The notes: generated by a model not told the origin, from the sequence alone. Shown: positions 25,545 through 34,861, counted from the first letter of the stretch. The stretch is DNA of 64,000 bases from Albidovulum sp. bin36 (GCA_002238565.1 MPMP01000010.1:1-64000); one strand, 5' to 3'. Program-made: numbers and translations.

Positions 25545-27737
25545 CTAGTCGACGAAAATTCTCGGAGGGCCGGCGACAATTTCACCGATAACGGCGACAT
25601 CTTCTCCGATTTCCAGGAGCCGATTTAAAACCGTTTCGGATTTTTCGGCGGGAACCGCGGCTAGCAAGCCGCCTGCGGTCTGCGGGTCGAAAAGAAGCGA
25701 TTCCTTTTTACGCCCCGAAAGTTTCATGCGGGCGGAGATCGCGAAATTGCTTTCCCACAACGACGAGCGGATGCCGGAATCCGATAGCGACATCGCACCT
25801 TCGCATGTTGGTACGGAGTCGAGGTCGACGCGAGCGGCGACCGCCGAAGCATCCAGAACCTCCATTAGATGGCCTGCAAGCCCGAATCCGGTCGTATCGG
25901 TCATGGCGGTCGCGAACTGCGAAAGAATTCTTGAAGCCCGGCCGGATGGCTTTTGCATCGTAGCCAGCGCCGACGCGAATTCGCGAGCGGACGCAGATCC
26001 GGACATTGCCGCCGCAAGTATGGTTCCGGAACCGATCGGCTTGGTGAGCATGAGCCTGTCGCCGGCTCCGGCGCCGCTTTTCCCGACGAATCCCGAGCGC
26101 GACAGTCCCGTTACCGAAAATCCAATGGAAAGCTCCGGTCCCTGGCTTGTATGGCCGCCTACGAGGTCGGCGCCTTCGGCGGCGAACACGCCGCTCGCAG
26201 CATGAAGAATCTCCCGCAGCAGATGCGCCTGCATTCCTTCGGGCATTCGCGGAAGAATTATCGAGGCGAGCGCCGATTGAGGATGCGCCCCCATGGCCCA
26301 AATGTCGCCGAGCGCATGCACGGCGGCGATTCGCGAATGCAGCCAGGGATCGTCGACAAAGGCCCTCAAGTGATCGATGGAAAGGGCTTGCACCCCGTCA
26401 TTCAATCTTAGAACCGCCGCATCATCGCCGACCGCCGAGAGCACGTCGGAACGCAATGGCGGCGGCAAGTTCGCAAGCGCCCGGCGAAGCGCGGATTGCC
26501 CCAGCTTGGCCCCGCAGCCGCCGCAAAGCGCCAATTCGCCCTCAACGTATTCCGCAAGCCCCAAGGCCGACGACGGCGGCGGACGACGCTTCGCCTCGGG
26601 CGCGCGGCGGACAGCGAACTTGTTCATGAACCGCCTGTCGATTCGGTCCTTGAGCGCCCACACCCGGCGACCGGAGACGGACAACCCGAACTTTTCCGCG
26701 ACGGCGAATTTCGACCCTGCCGATACCAGTTTCAAATAATCCCGCTGAGGCAGGAATGCCTTCAGGCGGCCGCCCGCGACAGCCGACCTAATATTGTTCC
26801 AAAGCACGGGCGCCTGGCGAACCGCGAATACTCCGGCTTTGGGTCGCGGCGACTGAAGCATGTGGCAGCAGTCGCCCGCCGCGAATATCGACGTATCCCG
26901 CGGGCAGCGGAGATGACGGTCGACATTCAGGAAGCCGTCGGTTGTTTCGAGGCCGATATCCTCGAGCCAGGGCGCCGGTCGCCCTCCCGCCGCGCCGATT
27001 GTAAAAGAAGAACGAACGAACTCGCCTCCTTCAAGCAATACGCCGTCATTGCGAACGCCGGCGGGGCGAACGCCGGTCCTGACATCGACTCCGAGTTCGC
27101 CCGCGCGCTCCAATAAAGCGGTACGGGTTCGGCGCGTCGAATCCCGAAGAACCGCGCGGCGGCTTTCGATGAGCGTCATTTCGGGCGATTTCGCGCCCTC
27201 GGATTTCAATCTCCAGGCGGCGGCCAGGGCGATCTCCATGCCGGCGACCCCGCCTCCGATTACGACCGCCCTGGCGTCCTTTCGGCCTTCAGCCGCGTCG
27301 GAGACGAAAGCGTCCCAGGATAGCGCCAGCTTGCCCAGCGGCTTCGCGGGCTGCGCGCAGTCGCCATATCCCGGCAGTCCGGGAAGCGACGACGTAACGC
27401 CGGTATCAAGCGACAGGATATCGTAGGCTATATCCGCTCGCTCGGAAAACCTGACAAGTTTCGCTTTTCGGTCGATGCCCGCCGCGGCATCGATTACAAG
27501 GCGAGCTCCCGCTCGTTTCGCAAGCCGGACAAGGTCGATTTCAAGGTCTTCCATCGCGTAGTGGCCCGCAATGAAGCCGGGAAGCATGCCTGAATAGTAC
27601 GCAACCGGATCTGGGTTAATCAGAGTTAGCCGCACGCCCTCTACCGGCCTCCTGGACCAGAAAAGCAGCACGAGGGCGTGCGTATGGCCGCCGCCTACGA
27701 ATACCAAGTCGCGGATTTTCGGGAATTCGGATTTCAA
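25545..27737 (-). CDS. selD: selenide, water dikinase with N-terminal flavoprotein domain
   Basis: A 730-residue fusion. Residues 1-370 resemble a pyridine-nucleotide disulfide/NDH-2-type oxidoreductase: a FAD-binding start LVFVGGGHTHALVL, a second dinucleotide fold AVVIGGGVAGMEIALAA and IFAAGDCCHM. Residues 400-730 are SelD: CGGCGAK (405-411) with the catalytic Cys and Lys, VGDDAAVLRL, LGDIWAMGAHP, DLVGGHTSQGPE, DPQTAGGLL. SelD makes selenophosphate from selenide and ATP. Such fusions exist in several bacteria and algae, and the flavin domain may reduce a selenium precursor. The active site carries Cys, not selenocysteine. Convergent with mnmH; no selA, selB or selC is seen in the window. 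Confidence 0.93.
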   Translation of the reverse strand: MKSEFPKIRDLVFVGGGHTHALVLLFWSRRPVEGVRLTLINPDPVAYYSGMLPGFIAGHYAMEDLEIDLVRLAKRAGARLVIDAAAGIDRKAKLVRFSERADIAYDILSLDTGVTSSLPGLPGYGDCAQPAKPLGKLALSWDAFVSDAAEGRKDARAVVIGGGVAGMEIALAAAWRLKSEGAKSPEMTLIESRRAVLRDSTRRTRTALLERAGELGVDVRTGVRPAGVRNDGVLLEGGEFVRSSFTIGAAGGRPAPWLEDIGLETTDGFLNVDRHLRCPRDTSIFAAGDCCHMLQSPRPKAGVFAVRQAPVLWNNIRSAVAGGRLKAFLPQRDYLKLVSAGSKFAVAEKFGLSVSGRRVWALKDRIDRRFMNKFAVRRAPEAKRRPPPSSALGLAEYVEGELALCGGCGAKLGQSALRRALANLPPPLRSDVLSAVGDDAAVLRLNDGVQALSIDHLRAFVDDPWLHSRIAAVHALGDIWAMGAHPQSALASIILPRMPEGMQAHLLREILHAASGVFAAEGADLVGGHTSQGPELSIGFSVTGLSRSGFVGKSGAGAGDRLMLTKPIGSGTILAAAMSGSASAREFASALATMQKPSGRASRILSQFATAMTDTTGFGLAGHLMEVLDASAVAARVDLDSVPTCEGAMSLSDSGIRSSLWESNFAISARMKLSGRKKESLLFDPQTAGGLLAAVPAEKSETVLNRLLEIGEDVAVIGEIVAGPPRIFVD

Positions 27738-28052
27738 TTCTTGGACTCGTACAATAACTTGATGGCGGCGCTATGAGGCTATCGCCTATCACAGAACTCG
27801 AACAAAATAAATTCGCCTTCGACGCGGCAATAGGCCGCCCGCGCAAAGCGAATGCGTCGCTACTCCCCGGCGGCATTGAACCGCCTGCGCTTCTCGAGGC
27901 CGCAATCGAAGAGTTGCCGCCGACGGCATCGGCCATTCGTCGATCGCTCGTGTTGCCTTTTGGCAAGACGCGCGCGCTATCGGGAATTTCGAACGTCCTC
28001 CTTGGAATTTATGTTGCCGAGCCTTTTGAGTAATGCTAATCAGCCGCCGTTG
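27738..28052. other. selD upstream region, no recognised gene
   Basis: A plus-strand frame of 86 codons (27773-28033, beginning MRLSPITELEQNKF) is open between selD and tRNA-Lys but matches no family I know and lacks a good ribosome site. I regard it as unproven. The selD promoter must lie here; none stands out. Confidence 0.4.
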
Positions 28053-28128
28053 GAGCCCGTAGCTCAGTTGGTAGAGCAACTGACTTTTAATCAGTTGGCC
28101 GCAGGTTCGAATCCTGCCGGGCTCACCA
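28053..28128 (+). tRNA. tRNA-Lys (anticodon TTT)
   Basis: Acceptor GAGCCCG / CGGGCTC, D-arm TAGCTCAGTTGGTAGAGCA, anticodon arm CTGACTTTTAATCAG with loop anticodon TTT, T-loop GGTTCGAATCC, discriminator A and encoded CCA at 28126-28128. Decodes AAA/AAG lysine codons. Its wobble uridine is a known target class for the MnmH enzyme encoded nearby. Confidence 0.96.
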
Positions 28129-28790
28129 AGTCATCCGACTCAGGCCGGCGAAGGCCGTAAATCGTTTCGGCGACGCGATTCGAAAGCATTCGGGCGCCGC
28201 GTCGGGAACCGGCATTTGGCAGCGAGCGGTCGGCAAGCCTTTCCCTATTCCGGGGCTTTGCGGCCGTCGTCGCCGAGAGCGCGCTCGCGCACGAGGCGGA
28301 GGACTCCTGCTACCGGCGCGAAAACTAGGAATACTCGGTTCAATTGCCTTTGCAGTTGGCCGGGTTGACCGCTAGCGGGAGAAATTTCCGGCGAATTCCG
28401 GATGCCAAGCGCCTATTCGCATTTCCGGCGACCAATCGACCCAAGGCAACCTCGCTTCGCGTCAGCACTTGTGCAGAATGCTATCGCCTCGCTGTCCTAA
28501 ACTCCCGATCGATATTCGTCCGCGCCGGCCCGAATAGAATCGCCAAAAAACAGCATCGCGGCAAAGGTTCCCCCGGCGCAGCGAAGCAACCGCGCAGCGT
28601 TCGCGTTCCCGTTGCAGTCCCCGCATCCACCGCGGCCTCGTCCGTATTCCGGACCGCGCTCGAAATCCATGTTCGTCGGAGCTCGTCGCAGCGCGCGTTC
28701 CGAAACTCGCCGTATCCGGCCCTCTGCAATATGATCGCCGTGCCTATGCGGCCTGCTTCGGCGCAAAGGCCCTGGTCGCGACCGGATAAT
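28129..28790. other. no recognisable gene
   Basis: Overlapping frames on both strands (for example 28344-28811 plus and 28481-28729 minus) have Arg/Ser/Ala-rich composition without family resemblance. No repeat or RNA was identified. Probably non-coding. Confidence 0.5.
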
Positions 28791-29741
28791 CTATCGCGCG
28801 ACCTCCGTTAACGGGATCGATTCGCGGACGGCCAGGAACGACCAGATCGAGCGCGTCAAATGGTTTGCATGCTCCTTGTTCCTATGCAGCCGGATTTCCA
28901 AGTCCACTTCCCATTCTGAATCGCCCGTCCTTACCAGGATGCCGTATTCCAGATCCGGTTCGACGAGGCTGCGCGGCAGCCAGGCCAAGCCCGCGCCGTC
29001 TCTTGCGCGAATTCGAAGTGCGCCCGCCATCGAGTTTTCATAAACCGTCCGCAGCCGGGCATACAGATTTTTCGATTTCAGCAGGGGCTCGAGATGCCGG
29101 CCAATAGGCGCTTCGTCGCCGAATCGCAGATAGGGCAGTTCAAGGATGCTTGCGTCGAAACTGAACAGCGGCTCGCCGTCGGACCGCGGCTTGCAAACCG
29201 GAATTAGCCGATCTTTTCCTATAACTATTGAATTCTCGGCGATGTCGCCGATCTTGCGTCCCTGATCGCCCGCGCCAATGCCGGTACCGGCGCTATGGTA
29301 GGCAATAACGAAATCCACGTCGCCGTTCCTCAAGTCCAGCATGCAATTGGGCAGGTCGTCCGCGCGGAGGCGCGAGATGATTGGACCGTAGGCGTCTTCA
29401 AAGGATTTAAGCCACGACGGGTAGAATCTCCATCCGATCGAGTGCTGCGTTCCGAAAGTAACGACGTACTTATCCGGCAAAGACTGCGCCTCCCGGATTT
29501 GGCTGCGCTCCGTTTCCAGCCTTGCAAGGGCCTGCTGCCCGGCCTCGAGGATCTGGGACCCCGCAGGCGTCAGGCGCACCGGCTGCTTGGCGCGGTCGAC
29601 CAGGCATACGCCCATCCAGGCCTCGATAGCCTGTACGCGGCGACTCAATGTCGGCTGGCTGACATTGCTCAGCTGGGCGGCTTGCGAGAAATTTCCCGTC
29701 TTCGCCAGATGGCCGAGGTCTCGAAACCAGGAATAATTCAT
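28791..29741 (-). CDS. LysR family transcriptional regulator
   Basis: N-terminal winged helix: FRDLGHLAKTGNFSQAAQLS, then NVSQPTLSRRVQAIEAWMG, followed by the linker helix and a periplasmic-binding-like effector domain (VVTFGTQHSIGWRFYP, DFVIAYHSAG, LPYLRFGDEAPIG). I chose the ATG at 29741, giving 316 residues, because the first helix of the family begins four residues later; upstream codons in frame would overlap the divergent gene. Divergently arranged with the CuyA/DcyD-type lyase gene, which with the importer genes is its probable target. Confidence 0.9.
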   Translation of the reverse strand: MNYSWFRDLGHLAKTGNFSQAAQLSNVSQPTLSRRVQAIEAWMGVCLVDRAKQPVRLTPAGSQILEAGQQALARLETERSQIREAQSLPDKYVVTFGTQHSIGWRFYPSWLKSFEDAYGPIISRLRADDLPNCMLDLRNGDVDFVIAYHSAGTGIGAGDQGRKIGDIAENSIVIGKDRLIPVCKPRSDGEPLFSFDASILELPYLRFGDEAPIGRHLEPLLKSKNLYARLRTVYENSMAGALRIRARDGAGLAWLPRSLVEPDLEYGILVRTGDSEWEVDLEIRLHRNKEHANHLTRSIWSFLAVRESIPLTEVAR

Positions 29742-29750
29742 AAATGCCCG

Positions 29751-29771
29751 ATTATGCGAATTCTGCATAAT
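29751..29771. promoter_or_regulatory. LysR-type operator, ATTATGC-N7-GCATAAT
   Basis: Perfect 7-bp inverted repeat with a 7-bp centre containing GAATTC, 10 bp upstream of the regulator start and 80 bp from the lyase start. It contains the T-N11-A pattern of LysR boxes. It is well placed for autorepression and for activation of the divergent genes. Confidence 0.6.
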
Positions 29772-29850
29772 ACTACTTGAACATATCATTGGACAACAGC
29801 CCGAGATTCGGCGAGATTCCGCGGCTCGGCGAATAGGGATTGGAGCAAGC

Positions 29851-30894
29851 ATGGCCTTGGCGGAACCGGACGCGGATCAATTTTCCGAAATTGATTTCAG
29901 CGGATTTAGCAGGGTGCCACTTTGCCATAGCCCGACTCCCATCGAGCCCATGAGCAGATTGAGCGAGCATCTCGGCGGCCCGAACCTGTACATAAAGAGG
30001 GACGACTGCACGGGACTGGCTTCCGGCGGAAACAAAACGCGAAAGCTCGAATTCCTAGTCGGCGAAGCGCTCGCCGAAAACGCGGACATGCTCGTTACGC
30101 AGGGAGCCGTGCAATCCAACCACGTGCGCCAGACCTCCGCCGCCGCTTGCCGCTTCGGCTTGAAATGCCACGCCGTTCTGGAACGGAGAGTGCCCGGACG
30201 CGACCAGCTCTATGAATCGAACGGGAACGTCTTCCTGGATTCTCTTTTTGGCGCCACGTTCGAATTTCACGCCGCCGGGCCGGACATGAATGCAGTGGCC
30301 GCCGCCGCCGCGGACAGGCTCAGGAAAGACGGGCATAGGCCGTATTTCATTCCGGGAGGGGGTTCGAATGCGACCGGAGCGCTGGGATACGCTTCCTGCG
30401 CTCAGGAAATAGCCGGCCAGAGCGCGGGAGCGGGCCTTGACTTCCAGTGGCTTGTGACGGCCACGGGCAGCGCCGGCACTCAGGCGGGCCTCGTCGCCGG
30501 TCTGACGGCGGTCGGATGCGACATTCCGGTTATGGGCATCAGCGTTCGGCAACCTCGCGAACCGCAGGTTTCCTCGGTTCGAAAATTGGCCGGGCTTACG
30601 CTGGCGAAACTGCAGGGTCCGGCAATCCCTGCGAGCAAGATACTTGTCGACGACGGCTATGTCGGGGAAGGCTACGGCATTCCGGCGGCATCGACGATCG
30701 AGGCGATTACGCTTGCGGCTAGAATGGAAGGCATTTTACTCGACCCCGTCTATTCGGGGAAGGGAATGGCCGGGCTTATCGGCCTCGTCCGCCAGAATTT
30801 CTTCAAGGCATCGGACAATGTTTTGTTTCTGCATACAGGAGGAATGTCGGCTCTGTTCGCCTACGCGCCGCAGATAGTCGAAGCTTTATCGTAA
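29851..30894 (+). CDS. PLP-dependent L-cysteate sulfo-lyase / D-cysteine desulfhydrase
   Basis: A 347-residue member of the ACC deaminase/D-cysteine desulfhydrase family. Expected features: PTPIEPMSRLSEHLGGPNLY, the PLP lysine in SGGNKTRKLEF, GAVQSNHVRQT, the phosphate-binding GSAGTQAGLVAGL and the C-terminal EGILLDPVYSGKGMAGL and LHTGG. The family releases sulfite from L-cysteate (CuyA) or sulfide from D-cysteine (DcyD), both giving pyruvate and ammonia; I cannot separate the two by eye. The three genes after it encode a betaine-type ABC importer, which would supply an amino-acid-like or quaternary-amine substrate. Confidence 0.82.
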   Translation: MALAEPDADQFSEIDFSGFSRVPLCHSPTPIEPMSRLSEHLGGPNLYIKRDDCTGLASGGNKTRKLEFLVGEALAENADMLVTQGAVQSNHVRQTSAAACRFGLKCHAVLERRVPGRDQLYESNGNVFLDSLFGATFEFHAAGPDMNAVAAAAADRLRKDGHRPYFIPGGGSNATGALGYASCAQEIAGQSAGAGLDFQWLVTATGSAGTQAGLVAGLTAVGCDIPVMGISVRQPREPQVSSVRKLAGLTLAKLQGPAIPASKILVDDGYVGEGYGIPAASTIEAITLAARMEGILLDPVYSGKGMAGLIGLVRQNFFKASDNVLFLHTGGMSALFAYAPQIVEALS

Positions 30895-30946
30895 AGCTGC
30901 GAAACGCCGGAATAACCCGGCGCCACATCAGAAAAAGGAGAAATCA

Positions 30947-31912
30947 ATGAAATCGACATTGCGTTCAATCGCCCTGGCCGCCGCTGCCGGCTTGGCCGCC
31001 GCCCCGGCGCTCGCCAGCGAAAAAGTGAACATTGGCGTGCCGTCATGGACAGGCGCGCAGGCAATCGCGCATTTGCTGGCTGCGGTCGTGGAAATGCGCA
31101 TAGGAGGGGAAGCGGACCTGGTTTCAGGCAATAACGCCACGATCTTCCAGGCGATGGATCAGGGCAAGGGCGACATAGACGTGCACCCCGACGTCTGGCT
31201 TCCGAACCAGGAGAGCTTCACGAAGAAATTCGTGGACCAAGCCGGCACGGTGACGCTCTCCAGCAATCCCTACGAGGGAAACCAGGGCTTTTGCGTATCG
31301 AACGACTTTGGGGAAGCCAACAACATTACGGACATCGCCGACCTCGGTCGACCCGACGTCGCCGCTCTGATGGATAGCGACGGCAACGGGCTGGGCGAGA
31401 TGTGGATCGGCGCGCCGGCTTGGGCCTCGGCCAATGTTAACGAAGTCAAGGTTCGCGACTACGGCCTGCTCGACTTTATCGAACCTATCCGGGCCGAGGA
31501 AAGCGTCAAGACGGCAAGAATCAAGGATTCCATCGCCAAGGGCGAGGGCTACGCGTTCTACTGCTACGAGCCTCACGCGGTCTGGTACATGTTCGACGTA
31601 AAAATGCTGACGGAGCCGACGTACGATCCCGAGAAGTACATCATGGTGCAGCCGTCGGATTCAGCGGATTGGTACGAAGAATCGATGGTCGCGTCCAAGG
31701 ATGCGCTGAAGAACGTTCAGATCGCTTGGTCGAACTCGCTTGCCGACCGATCCCCCGCCATCGTTGAATTTTTCGAGCGGTTTTCACTGGATGCGAGCGA
31801 TGTCAGCGGCTTCGCCTATGAAATATCCGGCCGAGGCCGTGCTGCGGAAGAAGTCGCCCGGGAATGGGTGGAAAACAATTCCGACCGCGTCGACGCCTGG
31901 CTGGGACTCTAG
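30947..31912 (+). CDS. betaine/proline-type ABC substrate-binding protein
   Basis: Periplasmic binding protein of the ProX/OpuAC family, 321 residues. Signal peptide MKSTLRSIALAAAAGLAAA with probable cleavage at PALAS. Mature start EKVNIGVPSWTGAQAIAHLL is typical, as are DVHPDVWLPNQ and the two-lobe length. Aromatic residues (Trp and Tyr in WIGAPAWAS, YEPHAVWYMF) could form the cation-binding cage. It lies 52 bp after the lyase and before the ATPase. The ligand may be cysteate, a related sulfonate or a betaine; not determinable here. Confidence 0.85.
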   Translation: MKSTLRSIALAAAAGLAAAPALASEKVNIGVPSWTGAQAIAHLLAAVVEMRIGGEADLVSGNNATIFQAMDQGKGDIDVHPDVWLPNQESFTKKFVDQAGTVTLSSNPYEGNQGFCVSNDFGEANNITDIADLGRPDVAALMDSDGNGLGEMWIGAPAWASANVNEVKVRDYGLLDFIEPIRAEESVKTARIKDSIAKGEGYAFYCYEPHAVWYMFDVKMLTEPTYDPEKYIMVQPSDSADWYEESMVASKDALKNVQIAWSNSLADRSPAIVEFFERFSLDASDVSGFAYEISGRGRAAEEVAREWVENNSDRVDAWLGL

Positions 31913-31934
31913 GTCTTCGGACGGAACATGAGAT

Positions 31935-31966
31935 CGGCGGCAGCGTGTCCCCGCATGGTGCCGCCG
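31935..31966 (+). terminator. stem-loop after the binding-protein gene
   Basis: CGGCGGCA and TGCCGCCG pair over 8 bp around a 16-nt loop. There is no following T-run, so partial attenuation or 3'-end protection of the binding-protein message is more likely than full termination. ProV and ProW genes follow. Confidence 0.4.
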
Positions 31967-32004
31967 CAGCGCGCGGGCCGCTATAGGAACTTTCGGAGAA
32001 TCGC

Positions 32005-33078
32005 GTGACGACTTCTCAGGATTCAAGCAGCGAAATCGTCATCGAGGTTTCGAACGTCTGGAAGATTTTTGGCGGGAATGCCTCCGAAGCCCTGGCGGCG
32101 ATTCGGGAAAAGGGCCTTTCCAAGGCCGAAGTGCTTGCTCAATTCAACGCCGTGGTCGGAGTGGCGGATGTCAGCCTAAACGTGAATCGCGGCGAAATTT
32201 TCTGCGTAATGGGCCTGTCCGGAAGCGGGAAGTCCACGCTCGTGCGCCACTTCAATCGCCTGCTGGAGCCTACGGCCGGCAAAATCGTGATCGATGGAAC
32301 CGACGTTATGGCCCTGTCACCCGCCAGCCTCCGGAGATTCCGCAACCGAAACATTGGGATGGTGTTTCAAAATTTCGCGCTGATGCCGCACCGGTCGGTG
32401 CTGGACAATGTCGCGATGCCATTGGAAATCCGGCGGATAAATAAGAACGACCGCATGCGCCGAGCGGCGGCTATACTCGACATTGTCGAACTCGGCGCAT
32501 GGGGCAGCAAGTTCGCCCATGAACTTTCGGGCGGCATGCAGCAGCGCGTAGGACTCGCCCGCGCACTGGCCGCCGACCCCGACGTTCTGCTGATGGACGA
32601 GCCTTTCAGCGCCCTGGATCCCTTGATCCGGAGGCAGCTGCAGGACGAGTTCCTCCGCCTTTCGAGCATTTTGAAGAAAACCACCGTGTTCATCACTCAC
32701 GATTTGGACGAAGCCGTGCGCATAGGGGATCGAATTGCGATCATGCGCGACGGGCGAGTGGTTCAGATCGGCAGCGCCGAGGATATCGTGATGAACCCCG
32801 CAGACGACTACGTGGCGGACTTCGTAGCGGGCATTTCCCGCCTGAAGGTTGTGCGGGCCCATGCGGTCATGCAGCCGCTGGCCGAATATCTGGCCGCCAA
32901 CGCGCCGCCGCCCGCGAATGCGCCAAGGGTTGACGAGAACGAGACGCTTAGCGCGCTTATTCGAATGGCCATTGACGCCGATACTCCAATTCTTGTCGAA
33001 GACGGGAACGGCGAAATCGGCGTTGTCACGAGGGAGGGCCTATTGCGCACCGTGATAGAGGGAGCAGACGTGTCATGA
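32005..33078 (+). CDS. betaine-type ABC transporter ATP-binding protein (ProV family)
   Basis: 357 residues starting from a GTG with GGAG upstream. Family traits: the characteristic insert (EALAAIREKGLSKAEVLAQF) before the first strand is completed, Walker A GLSGSGKST, signature LSGGMQQRVGLARA, Walker B VLLMDEPFSALDPL, and a C-terminal extension of CBS type after VAGISRLKVV. The CBS part senses ionic strength in OpuA. Overlaps the permease gene by 4 bp (ATGA). Confidence 0.92.
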   Translation: MTTSQDSSSEIVIEVSNVWKIFGGNASEALAAIREKGLSKAEVLAQFNAVVGVADVSLNVNRGEIFCVMGLSGSGKSTLVRHFNRLLEPTAGKIVIDGTDVMALSPASLRRFRNRNIGMVFQNFALMPHRSVLDNVAMPLEIRRINKNDRMRRAAAILDIVELGAWGSKFAHELSGGMQQRVGLARALAADPDVLLMDEPFSALDPLIRRQLQDEFLRLSSILKKTTVFITHDLDEAVRIGDRIAIMRDGRVVQIGSAEDIVMNPADDYVADFVAGISRLKVVRAHAVMQPLAEYLAANAPPPANAPRVDENETLSALIRMAIDADTPILVEDGNGEIGVVTREGLLRTVIEGADVS

Positions 33079-34616
33079 CGGATGCTGGTCCCGACAAGCT
33101 TGAAGCGATCGATACAGCGGCAGCCGAAGAATACGCTGCGAATCGTCGAGAGAATATCCGAACCTTCGTGCGCACCAACCCCGAGTACTACATTGCGCAG
33201 TTCGACAAGATCGGCGGCAGCCAGCGATTTACGCCGACCTTGAACGTCACGGCCGGAATTCTCGGACCGATTTGGTTCGGCGCCCGCGGGCTATGGATGT
33301 GGGCCGTGCCGTTCCTAATTCTTGAAACGCTGGGCTTCGTGCAGATTGCGCGGGGGCTGTTCGGCGACCTTGCAGCCGATGCGCGGGCGCGCATCGCGTC
33401 AATCGAGGGGACGCTTGAATTGCGCCGGCAGCAGCTAGCCGCCGCGATTGAAAGCGATTCCGACAAGGTCGCCGTCTATGAACGGACGGTCAAGTCCTTG
33501 GAGGAGTCGATCGGAGGCATCAGGCTCGAAGCTCAGGAAATCGCGGACCAGGGCATATGGATAGCGCTTGCCGGGCTTGTCATCCTGTTCGCCGCGAAAG
33601 CGTCGCAAGCGATGATCGCCAACTGGACTCTGGAATCGCGGTTTTCGGAATGGCTGTCCAATCCGGGCATCCGATCGGGCATGCCGCCGCGACAGTTGAT
33701 ATTCACCGCGACATTCATGGTGCTGATCGTTGCCGCGGCCGTGCTTCACTACTGCTATCCCGGGCGATTCGATCCGCTGACGCACTTTCCTACCGATCCC
33801 GGAATCCGATTGACCGGCATCGCCTGGGTCGAGGCGTTCTTCACATTCTGCGTAACGAACGGTGACGCCCTATTCGATTTCATCACCTATTTCATACGCC
33901 TCATCCTAGATGCGCTTGAGCTCGTATTCGTCAATACGCCGTGGATCGTCGTGGCCAGTTTCATCATCCTGCTGACATGGCTGACGGCGGGGCTCCGCAC
34001 GGCGATTTGGTCCGGCGCGTTTCTAGCCTACATGGGCCTGCTAGGATTCTGGGACAAGGCGATGACCACGCTCGCGCTTCTCGGGACGGCCGCATGCCTT
34101 TCAATCGCGATTGGCATTCCGCTAGGAATGTTTTGCGCGCGCAGGCCGCGTTTCTACGCCTTCATCCAGCCGATTATGGACTTCATGCAAACAATGCCCG
34201 CTTTTGTCTTCATGATTCCGGTTATCGCATTCTTCGGAACCGGCAAGCCCGCGGCGGTGGTTACCACAATGATATTCGGCGGCACGCCCGTCGTGCGCCT
34301 TACCGTTCTGGGATTGCGCGGCGTTCCCGCGAGCGTTCGCGAAGCGGCAATCTCCTTCGGCGCGAGCAAGTGGTACCTGTTCACCCGGGTTGACCTGCCG
34401 CTGGCCAGCCCGTCGATCCGCGCAGGCATCAACCAAACGATAATGCTGTCCCTGGCCATGGTGGTGGTCGCTTCGTTGATCGGCGCCAAGGGACTTGGCG
34501 AAGATGTTCTTGAAGCTCTTCAGTACGCCAATGTCGGGCAGGGAATTCTGGCCGGGTTCTCGATACTCTTCTGCGCTATGATACTTGACCGAATCGTTCA
34601 GGGCGCGCGCAAGTAG
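33075..34616 (+). CDS. betaine-type ABC permease with extra N-terminal domain
   Basis: A 513-residue membrane subunit. The C-terminal half is a ProW permease, with the coupling loop GVPASVREAAISFGASKWYLF and TMs around it. The N-terminal 190 residues are unusual: a segment NPEYYIAQFDKIGGS, then hydrophobic AGILGPIWFGARGLWMWAVP resembling DUF2628, a charged coiled-coil stretch (about 100-155, RARIASIEGTLELRRQQLAA) and another membrane helix. The addition could be regulatory or help assembly. It completes the transporter with the ProX and ProV genes. Confidence 0.88.
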   Translation: MTDAGPDKLEAIDTAAAEEYAANRRENIRTFVRTNPEYYIAQFDKIGGSQRFTPTLNVTAGILGPIWFGARGLWMWAVPFLILETLGFVQIARGLFGDLAADARARIASIEGTLELRRQQLAAAIESDSDKVAVYERTVKSLEESIGGIRLEAQEIADQGIWIALAGLVILFAAKASQAMIANWTLESRFSEWLSNPGIRSGMPPRQLIFTATFMVLIVAAAVLHYCYPGRFDPLTHFPTDPGIRLTGIAWVEAFFTFCVTNGDALFDFITYFIRLILDALELVFVNTPWIVVASFIILLTWLTAGLRTAIWSGAFLAYMGLLGFWDKAMTTLALLGTAACLSIAIGIPLGMFCARRPRFYAFIQPIMDFMQTMPAFVFMIPVIAFFGTGKPAAVVTTMIFGGTPVVRLTVLGLRGVPASVREAAISFGASKWYLFTRVDLPLASPSIRAGINQTIMLSLAMVVVASLIGAKGLGEDVLEALQYANVGQGILAGFSILFCAMILDRIVQGARK

Positions 34617-34629
34617 AGCCTGATCGCCG

Positions 34630-34646
34630 GCCCGGAAAACCCGGGC
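34630..34646 (+). terminator. possible terminator hairpin after the betaine-type operon
   Basis: GCCCGG and CCGGGC flank a 5-nt A-rich loop 14 bp after the permease stop. No T-run follows, so assignment is weak. Confidence 0.3.
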
Positions 34647-34861
34647 TGGAATCCGGCGCGCGCGAATTCAGCGAATAGTCGGTTGCTTGATATCCGAGAG
34701 GAGCGAATTAAAGGCCGAACCAAATCGCCGCGAACAATGAATCCTTCCAATGATTGCGAATTTGCCTTCGTAGCTACCGAGGATTTGGCCGATCTCGATG
34801 AGAACGTACTTAACCGCCGCTTTCGTCCGGTCTTCCTAGCCGCCGGCGGCCCGGGGTTCGG

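Noticed and set aside
27773-28033. 86-codon plus-strand frame between selD and tRNA-Lys
   Set aside because: No ribosome site, no family resemblance; could be chance in GC-rich DNA.
24086-28128. tRNA genes as integration sites of an island
   Set aside because: No integrase gene and no duplicated tRNA 3' end were seen near either tRNA.
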